DNA from: Blautia faecicola
GTDB lineage: Bacteria; Bacillota; Clostridia; Lachnospirales; Lachnospiraceae
Assembly: GCF_004123145.1 (NCBI RefSeq)
Contig: NZ_SDKC01000001.1
Coordinates: 2,327,501 to 2,391,500 of the forward strand
Length of the DNA: 64,000 nt
Direction of reading: 5' to 3'
This document shows, one piece after another, positions 1-8,088 of the stretch (positions within the stretch are counted from its first letter, which is position 1; every line of letters begins with the position of its first letter). The position numbers were made by a program, and so were the translations under genes. The notes beneath the pieces are model-generated. The model saw only the letters and a program-made list of their open reading frames with translations. It was not told the origin of the DNA and ran no database searches.

Positions 1-559
1 TTCCGGGAGCCGAAGATACCTCCTCATTGTACATAGTCTGGATCGAGTCGATCACAACCACCGTAGGTTTCTCCTTTTCGATCACCTGGCGGATCGTGTC
101 CAGATTGGTCTCGCACAGTAGCCGTAGCCGATCTCCGAACGCACCGATCCTCTGTGCCCGCAGCTTGATCTGTTTTAAGGATTCCTCACCGGAGATATAA
201 AGAACCGATACCTGATCTGCCAGATTTCTGCACACCTGCAAAAGAAGCGTAGATTTTCCGATACCCGGATCACCGCCTACCAGTGTCATCGAGCCCTGCA
301 CGATTCCACCACCAAGAACTCGGTCCAGTTCTTTGATGCCAGTATGGATGCGGTCTTCTTCATCCAGGGAAATCTCGGAAAGTGCCACGGGTTCTGCTTT
401 CTTTCTTCCTGCTGCCTCCTGATGTTTTGTCTGGCTCGGACTCACGGTCTCTTCCACAAACGTATTCCAGCTTTTGCATCCCGGGCACTGTCCCATCCAT
501 TTTGGTGATTCATATCCACATTCCTGACAGAAAAATACTGTTTTCTTCGCTTTTGCCAT
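1..559 (-). CDS. radA: DNA repair protein RadA, N-terminal part (runs off window)
   Basis: RadA is a RecA-like ATPase that promotes branch migration of recombination intermediates. The visible 186 residues hold the N-terminal zinc ribbon (Cys11, Cys14, Cys25, Cys28), the Walker A motif GGDPGIGKST at about residues 95-104 and the hydrophobic VVVIDSIQT strand of Walker B. The C-terminal KNRFG and Lon-like parts lie beyond base 1, so the gene is partial only because of the window edge. It is the last visible gene of the gntR-clpC-hypothetical-radA cluster. The clpC-radA association is common in Firmicutes and is linked to stress and repair functions. Confidence 0.97.
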   Translation of the reverse strand, partial: MAKAKKTVFFCQECGYESPKWMGQCPGCKSWNTFVEETVSPSQTKHQEAAGRKKAEPVALSEISLDEEDRIHTGIKELDRVLGGGIVQGSMTLVGGDPGIGKSTLLLQVCRNLADQVSVLYISGEESLKQIKLRAQRIGAFGDRLRLLCETNLDTIRQVIEKEKPTVVVIDSIQTMYNEEVSSAPG

Positions 560-659
560 ACTCTTTTCTGCTCCTGTTCATCCTCATATACAACATAAGC
601 TGCCACCCTACCGTTTTCCGGTAAGACGACAGCTCTTTTTATCACAAGCTTTTGATTGC

Positions 660-1073
660 TTATAATTTTTCAATCTCTACGCACACGGCTTTATCCGGGG
701 ATAGGTCTGCGCTGAAAGATAATTTTCCTCCCAGATTGGTTTTCATATGACCAACGCTCACATCATCCAGAAGAACTTTGTATTCGCAATCTGCTTCCAT
801 CTCTACTGTAATCTGTGTATTCTCTGTTCCTTCCACAGAAAATACCATACCGTTATTTCCGATCTTCATATCTAAAACTGTGGTTCCCGGAACGGATTCG
901 TATACGAACATTCCGTTTCTCTCCAGCTTTGTAATCTCTTTAAAGGTTTTTACTTTATATAAGTCACCATCATATTCATAATCAGAAAGTTTCGTCTTGG
1001 TGTCCAGTTCATAATTACCGAAACTGATTCCTCCAGCTGCTTCTGTTCTGATCAATTCTTTAATCGTAGCCAT
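660..1073 (-). CDS. Conserved hypothetical protein between clpC and radA
   Basis: A 137-residue soluble protein with no signal peptide or membrane segment. It is acidic and beta-rich in appearance, with alternating hydrophobic residues. I recall close relatives in Lachnospiraceae in the same place, often labelled 'endosialidase' in automatic annotation, but no catalytic motif visible here supports an enzyme name. The start has a strong ribosome site (GGAGGGTACT before ATG). It lies 89 bases after clpC and 100 bases before radA on the same strand, so co-transcription is likely. Function is unknown; a role in stress or surface physiology would be a guess. Confidence 0.8.
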   Translation of the reverse strand: MATIKELIRTEAAGGISFGNYELDTKTKLSDYEYDGDLYKVKTFKEITKLERNGMFVYESVPGTTVLDMKIGNNGMVFSVEGTENTQITVEMEADCEYKVLLDDVSVGHMKTNLGGKLSFSADLSPDKAVCVEIEKL

Positions 1074-1162
1074 AGTACCCTCCTAGTTTTCCTCTGTGCG
1101 TTCCGTCATCTCTGACGTTGCTTTTGTTTTGTATATATTATATAATAAATTCAGAAAAACAT

Positions 1163-3613
1163 CTAGTCATTGACTGAAAATTTAATAACTTTTTTAGATA
1201 CAGACACAATAACCCGGTCTCCTCTGTGGATCTTTCCTTCCAGGATTTCCTCCGCCATCTTGTCTTCCAGTTTGTTCTGGATCGCTCTTTTCAACGGTCG
1301 GGCACCGTATTTGCTGTCAAATCCGCTTTCTGCCAGATAGTCTTTCACACTGCTTCGTACAACCAGTTCGATATCCAACTGTTCTTTGCATCGATTTTCC
1401 AGTTTTTTCACCAGAATATTGACGATCTGCCGGATCTCCTGTTTATCTAACATATGGAAGACCAGGATCTCATCAATACGGTTTAAGAATTCCGGCTTGA
1501 AGATCCTTCTCACTTCTTCCATAACGCCGCGTTTCATATCTTCGTAGTTTTTTTTCTTGTCTTCTCCCTGAGAAAATCCAAGACGTTTTGGTTCTACGAT
1601 CGACTGTGCACCGGCATTGGATGTCATGATGATACAGGTCTGTTTGAAATCCACCTTTCTTCCCTGTGCATCGGTGATATGACCGTCATCCAGCACCTGT
1701 AATAAGATGTTAAATACATCCGGATGTGCTTTTTCAATCTCATCGAACAGGATCACACTGTATGGATTTCTCCGGATCTTTTCGGAGAGCTGACCGCCTT
1801 CCTCATATCCCACATATCCCGGTGGTGAACCGATCAGTTTAGATACACTGTGCTTTTCCATGTATTCCGACATATCCACACGGATCATCGCCTGTTCGGA
1901 GCCGAAGACTGTCTCTGCCAGTGCTTTGGACAGTTCCGTCTTACCTACACCGGTTGGTCCGAGAAACAGGAAGGAACCGATCGGTCTTGCCGGATCTTTC
2001 AAGCCCACGCGTCCACGTTTGATCGCTTTGGCGACTGCTTCCACCGCTTCTTCCTGACCGATTACCCGTTTGTGCAATTCTTTTTCCAGACCTGCCAAAC
2101 GTTTGGACTCTTTCTGTGCAAGTTTCTGTACCGGAATCTTGGTCCAGCTGGATACAATCTGCGCGATATTTTCTTCGGTCACCTGCATTTTTTTATTTTT
2201 ATAGCGCTGTTCCTGACGTTTTTTCAATTTTTCGTAGGATCCTTCCAGTTCTTTCTGTTCTTCCTGTAACTCCCGTGCTCTTGAAAAATCGCCTTCTCGA
2301 ATCGCTTCTTCTTTTTCCCCGGAAATTACATGCAAGTTCTGCTCCATCTCTTTTAACTGTGGAGGCACTGCAATCCCTGCCAGCTGTACCCGCGAAGACG
2401 CTTCATCCATCAGATCGATGGCTTTGTCCGGCAGATGACGATCAGCGATGTAGCGGATAGACATCTTGACTGCTGCCTCCAGCGCATCATCGGTAATGGT
2501 AACTCCGTGATGTTTTTCATAATAAGGACGTAGTCCCTTCAGGATCTCAACCGCCTGCTCTTCGGTCGGTTCTTCTACCGTAACCGGCTGAAATCTTCGT
2601 TCCAGTGCCGCATCTTTTTCAATATGTTTTCTGTACTCTTCAATCGTAGTCGCACCGATGATCTGAATCTCTCCCCTCGAAAGAGACGGCTTTAAAATAT
2701 TGGACGCGTCCAGTGCTCCTTCCGCACCGCCAGCTCCGATGATCGTATGCAGTTCATCAATAAACAGCAAAATCCCCGGATGTTCCATCACTTCTGTGAT
2801 CACTTTTTTGATTCTTTCTTCAAATTCCCCGCGGTATTTGGATCCTGCCACCATACCGGACAGATCCAGAACGACCAGCCGTCTGTTTTTCATTTTTTCC
2901 GGCACCAATCCCTGTGCGATCCGCTGGGCAAGTCCTTCTACTACCGCTGTTTTTCCAACTCCCGGTTCGCCGATCAGACACGGATTATTTTTCGTCCGAC
3001 GGCTTAAGATCTGGATCACGCGTCCGATCTCTTCTTCTCTTCCGACCACCGGATCCATAACTCCCTGCCGCGCCATCTCGGTAAGGTCTCTGCTGTACTG
3101 ATCCAGCGTCGGCGTGCCTGTAGCCGCTTCATTTTGGGATCTTGCATTGCCATTATCTCTTGGATTCGCAACTTCTTCTCCCATCGCTGTCAGAACTTCA
3201 TTCTGCAGTTTTCGGATATTTACTCCCATCGTGTGCAGCAGACGGGTTCCCATACAGTCTACTTCCCGCAGCATCGCAAGCAACAGATGTTCTGTTCCTA
3301 TCTTTTCACTGCGAAGATCATCTGCTTCTTCCACAGCTCCTTCCAGCATTCTTGCCGCCCGTGGTGTATATCCTGCCCGATCCGCAGTCAGCACATTACT
3401 CTCTTCCGGTGCAATCAGTTTCCGGATCATTTCCATCAGCCGTTCTTCACTGATTCCCATATCACGCAGAACCATACCGGCTGTTCCCTCTTCTTCGTGT
3501 AAAAGACCTGCCAGCAAATGTTCCGTTCCGATATAACTATGTTTACATCTGCGCGCTGTCTTTTCCGCATATTTTACCGCTGTCTTTGCCTGATTCGTAT
3601 ATTGTGTACTCAT
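1163..3613 (-). CDS. clpC: ATP-dependent Clp protease ATPase subunit ClpC
   Basis: HSP100/AAA+ unfoldase that feeds substrates to ClpP. The 816 residues show two N-terminal Clp repeats (about 5-145), AAA-1 with Walker A GEPGVGKT at 215-222, a middle region with a UVR-type coiled coil, AAA-2 with Walker A GPTGVGKT, and a ClpB-D2-type C-terminal domain. I chose the ATG at 3613 (MSTQYTNQ) because a GGAGG site lies 12 bases upstream and family members start here; the open frame extends 26 residues further without support. The usual Bacillus partners ctsR, mcsA and mcsB are absent next to it; a GntR regulator lies directly upstream instead. Confidence 0.97.
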   Translation of the reverse strand: MSTQYTNQAKTAVKYAEKTARRCKHSYIGTEHLLAGLLHEEEGTAGMVLRDMGISEERLMEMIRKLIAPEESNVLTADRAGYTPRAARMLEGAVEEADDLRSEKIGTEHLLLAMLREVDCMGTRLLHTMGVNIRKLQNEVLTAMGEEVANPRDNGNARSQNEAATGTPTLDQYSRDLTEMARQGVMDPVVGREEEIGRVIQILSRRTKNNPCLIGEPGVGKTAVVEGLAQRIAQGLVPEKMKNRRLVVLDLSGMVAGSKYRGEFEERIKKVITEVMEHPGILLFIDELHTIIGAGGAEGALDASNILKPSLSRGEIQIIGATTIEEYRKHIEKDAALERRFQPVTVEEPTEEQAVEILKGLRPYYEKHHGVTITDDALEAAVKMSIRYIADRHLPDKAIDLMDEASSRVQLAGIAVPPQLKEMEQNLHVISGEKEEAIREGDFSRARELQEEQKELEGSYEKLKKRQEQRYKNKKMQVTEENIAQIVSSWTKIPVQKLAQKESKRLAGLEKELHKRVIGQEEAVEAVAKAIKRGRVGLKDPARPIGSFLFLGPTGVGKTELSKALAETVFGSEQAMIRVDMSEYMEKHSVSKLIGSPPGYVGYEEGGQLSEKIRRNPYSVILFDEIEKAHPDVFNILLQVLDDGHITDAQGRKVDFKQTCIIMTSNAGAQSIVEPKRLGFSQGEDKKKNYEDMKRGVMEEVRRIFKPEFLNRIDEILVFHMLDKQEIRQIVNILVKKLENRCKEQLDIELVVRSSVKDYLAESGFDSKYGARPLKRAIQNKLEDKMAEEILEGKIHRGDRVIVSVSKKVIKFSVND

Positions 3614-3657
3614 GCAGCGTTCTATCCTCCATTTTTCGTGTCCTTTTTGCCCGCAGA

Positions 3658-4059
3658 TTATTCCAACGGGTCTTCGGGGGATTGCTCCCACATATCATAG
3701 ATTTCATCCAGCAGCTGATGTGCTTCCTGTCTGGATATATTATGGCATCTTCCCTTCGCCAGAATGATATACAGATTCCGACGCATCTCTTCCAGTGCCA
3801 GCAATTTATTCGAATCGATGCAGATCACCGCACCTTTTCTCCGGTCTATGGATACGATGCCCTCTTTTCTGAGAACCGCGTATGCTTTATTTACTGTATG
3901 CATATTGATCCCGATACATTCTGCCATCTGTCTTACCGACGGAAGCGTATCTCCGTCCTGCAGTCTGGATGTCGCGATTCCCAGTATGATCTGGTTGCGA
4001 AGCTGCATATAAATCGCTTCTTCACTGTTAAAGTCTATCTCCAGCAATTCTATCTGCAT
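3658..4059 (-). CDS. GntR-family transcriptional regulator (YtrA type)
   Basis: A 133-residue regulator. The N-terminal winged helix-turn-helix (about 10-80) has the typical GntR pattern: 'YMQLRNQI' helix, 'LPSVRQMAECIGIN' recognition region and 'NKAYAVLRKEGIV'. The short C-terminal tail with helical character, and no large effector domain, fits the YtrA subfamily, whose members usually control the operon they sit in. The gene precedes clpC by 44 bases on the same strand. A perfect inverted repeat at its promoter (4088-4106) is a likely autoregulatory operator. It probably controls clpC in place of CtsR; that role is inferred from position only. Confidence 0.9.
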   Translation of the reverse strand: MQIELLEIDFNSEEAIYMQLRNQIILGIATSRLQDGDTLPSVRQMAECIGINMHTVNKAYAVLRKEGIVSIDRRKGAVICIDSNKLLALEEMRRNLYIILAKGRCHNISRQEAHQLLDEIYDMWEQSPEDPLE

Positions 4060-4087
4060 CTGTTCACCCTGCTTTCTCTTTTCTGTG

Positions 4088-4124
4088 TGTTATACATCAT
4101 ATAACAGATCCCACGGTTTGTAAA
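4088..4124 (-). promoter_or_regulatory. Promoter and candidate operator of the gntR-clpC operon
   Basis: Reading leftward: -35 TTTACA (4119-4124), 17-base spacer, -10 TATGAT (4096-4101). A perfect inverted repeat TGTTATA-CATCA-TATAACA occupies 4088-4106 and covers the whole -10 box. A dimeric repressor bound here would block RNA polymerase, and the adjacent gntR gene is the obvious candidate. Confidence 0.7.
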
Positions 4125-4132
4125 GCAGACCC

Positions 4133-4768
4133 TTACTGATATTCCCGGATCAGACAGTATTGTTTTAGATTAAAGTTCTTTTTTAAGATTCCATACTCTT
4201 TGAACTGGAACTTTTTGTAGAATTCCAGATTTTTTTCGTTGTGTGTTTCCAGTGAAATCATCATTCCATGTTCCTGGGCATACCGGATTGCTTCATTCAT
4301 CAACATCGCTGCCATTCCGTGGTGCTGCATCCTTGGATGAACCGCCAGGTAAATAATATGCAGTCGTTTTGTCTGATGAAGCTGTTGTGTCCAGCTCGAA
4401 TTCAGGTAGTCACCGCCTTTGATAAAATTATAAAAGGTATGAAAAGACGGATCCTCCTTGATCAGATACAGATCATTTTGCAGGGTAGCCTTCGCTTCTG
4501 TCAGCAGGAAATGAAACAGATTGTAGGACTCCGTCTCATCGGATACCACCAGCACGCTGTTAAGTTCTTCGCTGTCCGCAAAAATCTCACATGTTTCATA
4601 GAATTCATCCATATCGCAGTGGAACAGCTCCGGCATCAGACGTTTTCTCACATCCGGATCCGGGATCAGTGTCTCGTACAACGGATCGTGTGCAAAACAA
4701 ATATTTAAAAGTTCCTCTAACTTAGGTAAATCTTCTTTTTTTACCCTATATAACTTATCGCTTTCCAT
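4133..4768 (-). CDS. GNAT-family N-acetyltransferase
   Basis: A 211-residue protein. The C-terminal half carries the GNAT acetyl-CoA binding motif A: a hydrophobic strand 'IIYLAVHP', then RMQHHGMAAML (a variant of the usual R/Q-x-x-G-x-G/A pyrophosphate loop) and a helix. 'THNEKNLEFYKKFQF' is the common motif B region. The N-terminal part is more variable. The substrate cannot be read from the sequence. The ribosome site is weak. The gene lies between the gntR promoter and the M28 peptidase gene, 30 bases after the latter, so it is probably transcribed with the peptidase. Confidence 0.85.
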   Translation of the reverse strand: MESDKLYRVKKEDLPKLEELLNICFAHDPLYETLIPDPDVRKRLMPELFHCDMDEFYETCEIFADSEELNSVLVVSDETESYNLFHFLLTEAKATLQNDLYLIKEDPSFHTFYNFIKGGDYLNSSWTQQLHQTKRLHIIYLAVHPRMQHHGMAAMLMNEAIRYAQEHGMMISLETHNEKNLEFYKKFQFKEYGILKKNFNLKQYCLIREYQ

Positions 4769-4798
4769 ATTTTTCAGCGGGTTTCCCCGTCACCTTTC

Positions 4799-6829
4799 TT
4801 ATTGTTCCTGTATCGGATGCACAAAATGTTCTTTCACGGTTTGATAAATCTCTTCCATTGTCTGTTCTGCCATTTTGTACTGTTTATCGATTACTTTTGC
4901 AAGTGCTGCTGTCTCTTCCCGACAGTCTTTTTCTCCTGCTTCTTCTTTTTTCAGCAGCTGTTTTACCAGATCGTACAGATTTTCATGCTGCATCAGACGT
5001 CTGTATCCCCATTTCAGCCGTTCTTTCGGCTGATGGTACACATAATCGGTAAAATGTCTGTAGACTTCTTTATCAAACATAAATGCATAGGCATTGTTAT
5101 CCACATCATACAGTTTTCTGAGTGCCACCGAAAGTTCTCCCTCTTCGAGATTCTTTTTGGCTCCCTCTAAAAGGTGGATATTTCTCAGTAAAATCTCATG
5201 TGGATAGAATACATTTCCGTACCAGTCAATGCGGACAAATGCATCCTGTTCTGTTTTGAAGCGTTTCAGAAGTTCCGTCTCTGTCTGTCGCAGGCTCTGA
5301 TACAGTGTTTCCCGTTGTTCCGGATCTTCGCACGCTTTATATGCACTGTTTTTCTGCATGATCCACCGGTAATTTTCTTCCTGCTGTTTTTCTGCTCCGG
5401 TCAGTAATTTGCTGATTGTTTCGTATTTTTCTTCCAGACAGCTGTTTTCACAGGATTTTACCAGTTCCAGACCTTCCTGTGCGCGTTTCATAACACCGGT
5501 AAAGGAAAGTGGTACTACGGCTGTCGCGTCGATTGCCAGAATCAGCAGTGCATACAGTTCATGATGGAACTGGTAGACCTGCGGATCGTAGTATTCGTCG
5601 TTGTCAAACTGTGAGTGATAGTGTGTCTCCATAAAACTTCCGCCGGTAAAATCATTTACCATGGACGGGATTCCTGCGATCGCCATCGAAAAGTCATCGG
5701 ACCAGGTTTCGATCGGAGATACCACGGATGCATCCTCCGGATACGCTCTCGTAAGAACCGGGAGGTCTTCCAGAAATTGTTCCAAAAATGGCTGATATTC
5801 ATAACAGCTTCGGATCCGCGCCCCGGCTCCGTGTGCCAGCGCCGGAAGTTCAAAGTTCAGGTCGGCGATTACTTTTCCCACCCATTCCGGATGTGCGGTA
5901 AAGACCTGTTCGTAGGCACCCGTCGACCAGTCAAAATCCGAATCGATCACGCCCCATTCTTCTGCTGCCATCGCGCAGATCAGGATCGTATTTTCCGGCT
6001 GAATCTTCGCATCGATCAATGCTTTCGCGATTCCGAACATCATTGCCACCGCCGTATTATCATCCTGAAATCCGTCAAAATACGAATCGTAATGAGCAGA
6101 AAGCACGATCATACGGTCTTTGCGTTTTCCCGGAATCTGACCAGTGATATTATAGGTTTTGCACTCCGGCATCACCCGGCTGTCCGCTTCGAGTGTCACC
6201 CATAGTTCCCGGCTCTGCTGGTTATCTAGCTGTTCTTTCAGCCACTGAGCGTCTCTTCTGGATATGGAAAATGCAGGAGCATCTGCAGGTCCTGCGATAT
6301 CCTGTGCATTTAACGCGTCTTCATCAATCTCGCCGTAACCGCCCTGCTGCACCGCGATCAGTGCTTTTGCGCCTTTCAGATGTGCCTGATATACCGGAAA
6401 ATTGATCCACCATTCGTCACGCTGATTAATGTCAACTAATACCAGTTTATTTTTTACATCGATGTCTTTATAGTCTAACTCTGTTCCTTTTCCAACATAG
6501 ACCAGTGGATATTCTTCCGCTCCATCGGTCACACAGTTGGTCTGGTAGGCTCCCAGCTGGATCTCACGTTTCTTTCCGTTTTCATCCAGCACATACAGAA
6601 CCGCTTTGCGAAATTCCCACCCATCCACGGTAATCTCGTCTTTGGTTACCTCGGACAGGCCAATCTCTTCCATCTCTTTTTTTAACATCTCGCCGGTCAG
6701 AAACTCTGCTTTTGATCCTGCCGACCGATATCCCAGCACCGGATTACACCGATACATCTCCATACGTTTTGCCAGTTCATAGGAATATGGAATATCCAGA
6801 TGTGTTAATACTTTCTCTTTCTCGTTCAT
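4799..6829 (-). CDS. M28-family zinc peptidase (aminopeptidase-like)
   Basis: A 676-residue protein. A PA-type insert region (about 90-210) precedes the M28 catalytic core. The core shows 'VLSAHYDSYFDGFQDDNTAVAMM' in broken form: the HYDS strand gives the first metal-binding His and Asp, the DDNTA turn gives the bridging Asp, and 'AAEEWG' the catalytic Glu pair. A later 'METHYHSQFDNDEYY' segment supplies the last metal His. The C-terminal 230 residues are mostly helical and not assigned. No signal peptide is visible, so it probably acts in the cytoplasm. The start has a strong AGGAGGG site. It has its own promoter at 6894-6922. Confidence 0.88.
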   Translation of the reverse strand: MNEKEKVLTHLDIPYSYELAKRMEMYRCNPVLGYRSAGSKAEFLTGEMLKKEMEEIGLSEVTKDEITVDGWEFRKAVLYVLDENGKKREIQLGAYQTNCVTDGAEEYPLVYVGKGTELDYKDIDVKNKLVLVDINQRDEWWINFPVYQAHLKGAKALIAVQQGGYGEIDEDALNAQDIAGPADAPAFSISRRDAQWLKEQLDNQQSRELWVTLEADSRVMPECKTYNITGQIPGKRKDRMIVLSAHYDSYFDGFQDDNTAVAMMFGIAKALIDAKIQPENTILICAMAAEEWGVIDSDFDWSTGAYEQVFTAHPEWVGKVIADLNFELPALAHGAGARIRSCYEYQPFLEQFLEDLPVLTRAYPEDASVVSPIETWSDDFSMAIAGIPSMVNDFTGGSFMETHYHSQFDNDEYYDPQVYQFHHELYALLILAIDATAVVPLSFTGVMKRAQEGLELVKSCENSCLEEKYETISKLLTGAEKQQEENYRWIMQKNSAYKACEDPEQRETLYQSLRQTETELLKRFKTEQDAFVRIDWYGNVFYPHEILLRNIHLLEGAKKNLEEGELSVALRKLYDVDNNAYAFMFDKEVYRHFTDYVYHQPKERLKWGYRRLMQHENLYDLVKQLLKKEEAGEKDCREETAALAKVIDKQYKMAEQTMEEIYQTVKEHFVHPIQEQ

Positions 6830-6893
6830 TGATACCCTCCTGCCAAACGGTGCCTGACATTTGCTGTCGGGATCGTATTCTTATGTCGGCTTT

Positions 6894-6922
6894 ATTATAC
6901 CGCGCGCACCTCTGACTGTCTA
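6894..6922 (-). promoter_or_regulatory. Promoter of the M28 peptidase gene
   Basis: Reading leftward: -35 TAGACA (6917-6922), 17-base spacer, -10 TATAAT (6894-6899), about 60 bases before the start codon. Confidence 0.65.
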
Positions 6923-6957
6923 TTTTAATTTTTTTGCATAATTTTTCAAAAAAAGTG

Positions 6958-6986
6958 TTGACTTTTCTGTTTTACGGGGATATAAT
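6958..6986 (+). promoter_or_regulatory. Promoter of tRNA-Leu
   Basis: -35 TTGACT (6958-6963), 17-base spacer, -10 TATAAT (6981-6986). The predicted transcription start is about 25 bases before the mature tRNA. Confidence 0.8.
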
Positions 6987-7015
6987 ATCACTTGTCTTTC
7001 AGATAAAGAAAGCGC

Positions 7016-7099
7016 GCGGGAGTGCTGGAATTGGCAGACAGGCAAGACTAAGGATCTTGTGGGTGTATGCTCGTGTGGGTTCAAGTCCCATCTCCCGCA
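7016..7099 (+). tRNA. tRNA-Leu(AAG)
   Basis: An 84-base class II tRNA. The acceptor stem GCGGGAG (7016-7022) pairs perfectly with CTCCCGC (7092-7098) and the discriminator is A. The anticodon stem CAAGA/TCTTG encloses the loop CTAAGGA, giving anticodon AAG. A long variable arm follows, then the T arm with loop TTCAAGT. The class II variable arm and anticodon identify leucine. The 3' CCA is not encoded. It stands alone, with its own promoter and terminator. Confidence 0.96.
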
Positions 7100-7112
7100 T
7101 ACAGAGAAAAGG

Positions 7113-7152
7113 GCAGAAAGCTTTGATTTTATTCAGGTTTTCTGCTTTTTTT
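7113..7152 (+). terminator. Terminator of tRNA-Leu
   Basis: Stem GCAGAAA (7113-7119) pairs with TTTCTGC (7139-7145), followed by seven T residues. Confidence 0.85.
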
Positions 7153-7298
7153 ATTGTCTAAATGATACGATTTTTATCTCACGCCGTCTCACGTTTTTGG
7201 GTGGTGGGGCTACTATATCTTGTGGTGGCTGTAGGGCGGATAAAACCAGTTGGTCTTTTTGTTCGGTGTTGATTCGGGTGAAAATGTAATGTTTTAAT

Positions 7299-7443
7299 GT
7301 TACTGTTCACTGGTAATATCCCGCGAGGTGTTTTTTGTGAGCGAAGGTCACAGAAAACCCGAGACATATCGCGCGAATTTATGCGAACAGCATAAATTCT
7401 GTGCATCGCGCAGCGTGTTGCTGGGCACGGAGTGAACAGTAAC
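7299..7443 (-). mobile_element. MITE copy A (145 bp, 13-bp perfect TIR, 8-bp TSD)
   Basis: The ends are GTTACTGTTCACT and its exact reverse complement. The direct repeat GTTTTAAT flanks it at 7291-7298 and 7444-7451, as expected for target duplication. There is no coding capacity. Its reverse complement aligns closely with copy D at 48671-48812 (shared blocks such as GATGCACAGAATTTATGC, GCATAAATTCGCGC and ACACCTCGCGGGATA), so it lies in the opposite orientation. Internal arms form hairpins, for example ATTTATGCgaacaGCATAAAT. Together with the tRNA terminator and the toxin promoter it accounts for the 7100-7595 gap. Confidence 0.9.
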
Positions 7444-7482
7444 GTTTTAATTTTTAGTCTATTCATACGGAATACTTTCCAT

Positions 7483-7511
7483 TTGAACATCTGTTTGCAA
7501 TGTAGTATACT
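7483..7511 (+). promoter_or_regulatory. Promoter of the small toxin-like gene
   Basis: -35 TTGAAC (7483-7488), 17-base spacer, -10 TATACT (7506-7511). The -10 lies inside the perfect 14-bp palindrome TGTAGTATACTACA (7501-7514); a second palindrome TTGTACAA follows at 7516-7523. Either may be an operator. The predicted mRNA leader is about 75 bases long. Confidence 0.7.
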
Positions 7512-7595
7512 ACATTTGTACAATCGAATAGAAAGCAGGATGTGATTTCTGATTATTTTATGCCCTCTGATCTTATGAAAGGAGGGTGATGCCCT

Positions 7596-7718
7596 ATGAA
7601 CGCAATGAAAGTTCTTACTTTATTGTTAGTAGTTTTTGAGACTCTGTCTTACATAGACAATCATAAAAAGAAACATAAGCGTAAAAAGAAACGCAAAAAG
7701 AAAAATAAAAAGAAATAG
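7596..7718 (+). CDS. Small basic membrane peptide, candidate type I toxin
   Basis: A 40-residue open frame too short for usual gene finders. Residues 4-20 (MKVLTLLLVVFETLSYI) would form one membrane helix; residues 23-40 are almost only Lys, Arg, Asn and His. A very strong ribosome site GGAGG (7581-7585) lies 10 bases before the ATG, within 'AAAGGAGGGTGATGCC', which resembles the start region of short holin-like type I toxins of Firmicutes. The frame ends inside a bidirectional terminator, and a convergent promoter on the other strand would make an antisense RNA to its 3' end, as in txpA/RatA. I do not recognise the peptide itself. The toxin role is inferred from architecture. It could instead be a harmless small membrane protein. 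Confidence 0.6.
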   Translation: MNAMKVLTLLLVVFETLSYIDNHKKKHKRKKKRKKKNKKK

Positions 7719-7806
7719 CATCCTCTACCGCCCAAAGTTTAGGATGCTATTTCTTTTTTAGCTAATTGACAGAGGGCAAATCGGAGTCATATCCGATTAC
7801 CTTTCT
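7700..7806 (-). ncRNA. Candidate antisense RNA (antitoxin) to the small peptide gene
   Basis: The RNA is predicted from the minus-strand promoter at 7813-7841 to the bidirectional terminator. Its 5' part can form the hairpin AATCGGA/TCCGATT (7779-7785 with 7792-7798). Its 3' part is the exact complement of the peptide mRNA's last 15-20 codons' worth of sequence and terminator. End coordinates are estimates. Confidence 0.5.
7711..7759. terminator. Bidirectional terminator shared by peptide gene and antisense RNA
   Basis: Perfect 14-bp stem AGAAATAGCATCCT (7711-7724) with AGGATGCTATTTCT (7741-7754) and a 16-base loop. T runs follow on the plus strand (7754-7759). On the minus strand the A-rich peptide coding end (7699-7714) gives the T run. 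The stop codon of the peptide lies within the 5' arm. Confidence 0.85.
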
Positions 7807-7812
7807 AATTTG

Positions 7813-7841
7813 ATCATACACTTGAGCACTTGTTTTTGCAA
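7813..7841 (-). promoter_or_regulatory. Promoter of the candidate antisense RNA
   Basis: Reading leftward: -35 TTGCAA (7836-7841), 17-base spacer, -10 TATGAT (7813-7818). It faces the peptide gene. I see nothing else that can be supported between 7842 and 8013. Confidence 0.6.
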
Positions 7842-8013
7842 ATGCTCTTTTTAATTTTCCTACTAAGGTTCTTTTGTAATATTTAGAATAAAATCACATT
7901 ATTCACATTTGTTTTCTGTATTTTCCCTGTGTTTCTAAAAAGTAATGTTACTGCGAACAGGAACAAGTAATGATCGAAACCGTCCCATTCACTGTCAACA
8001 CAATACTTCCCAC

Positions 8014-8042
8014 TTGCACCCTTCTTTTCTCTTCGCTATAAT
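8014..8042 (+). promoter_or_regulatory. Promoter of the oxidoreductase gene at 8089
   Basis: -35 TTGCAC (8014-8019), 17-base spacer, -10 TATAAT (8037-8042), giving a leader of about 40 bases. Confidence 0.75.
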
Positions 8043-8088
8043 AAATACATGACAAAATCTTATAGAAAGAGTAAGAAAGGACACCGTT

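Noticed and set aside
7179-7523. A 114-codon minus-strand frame
   Set aside because: It runs through MITE copy A and the toxin promoter; no start signal and no homology recognised.
7936-7970. TGTTACTGCGAACAGGAAC, similar to the MITE ends
   Set aside because: Only about ten bases match, with no partner end and no flanking duplication.
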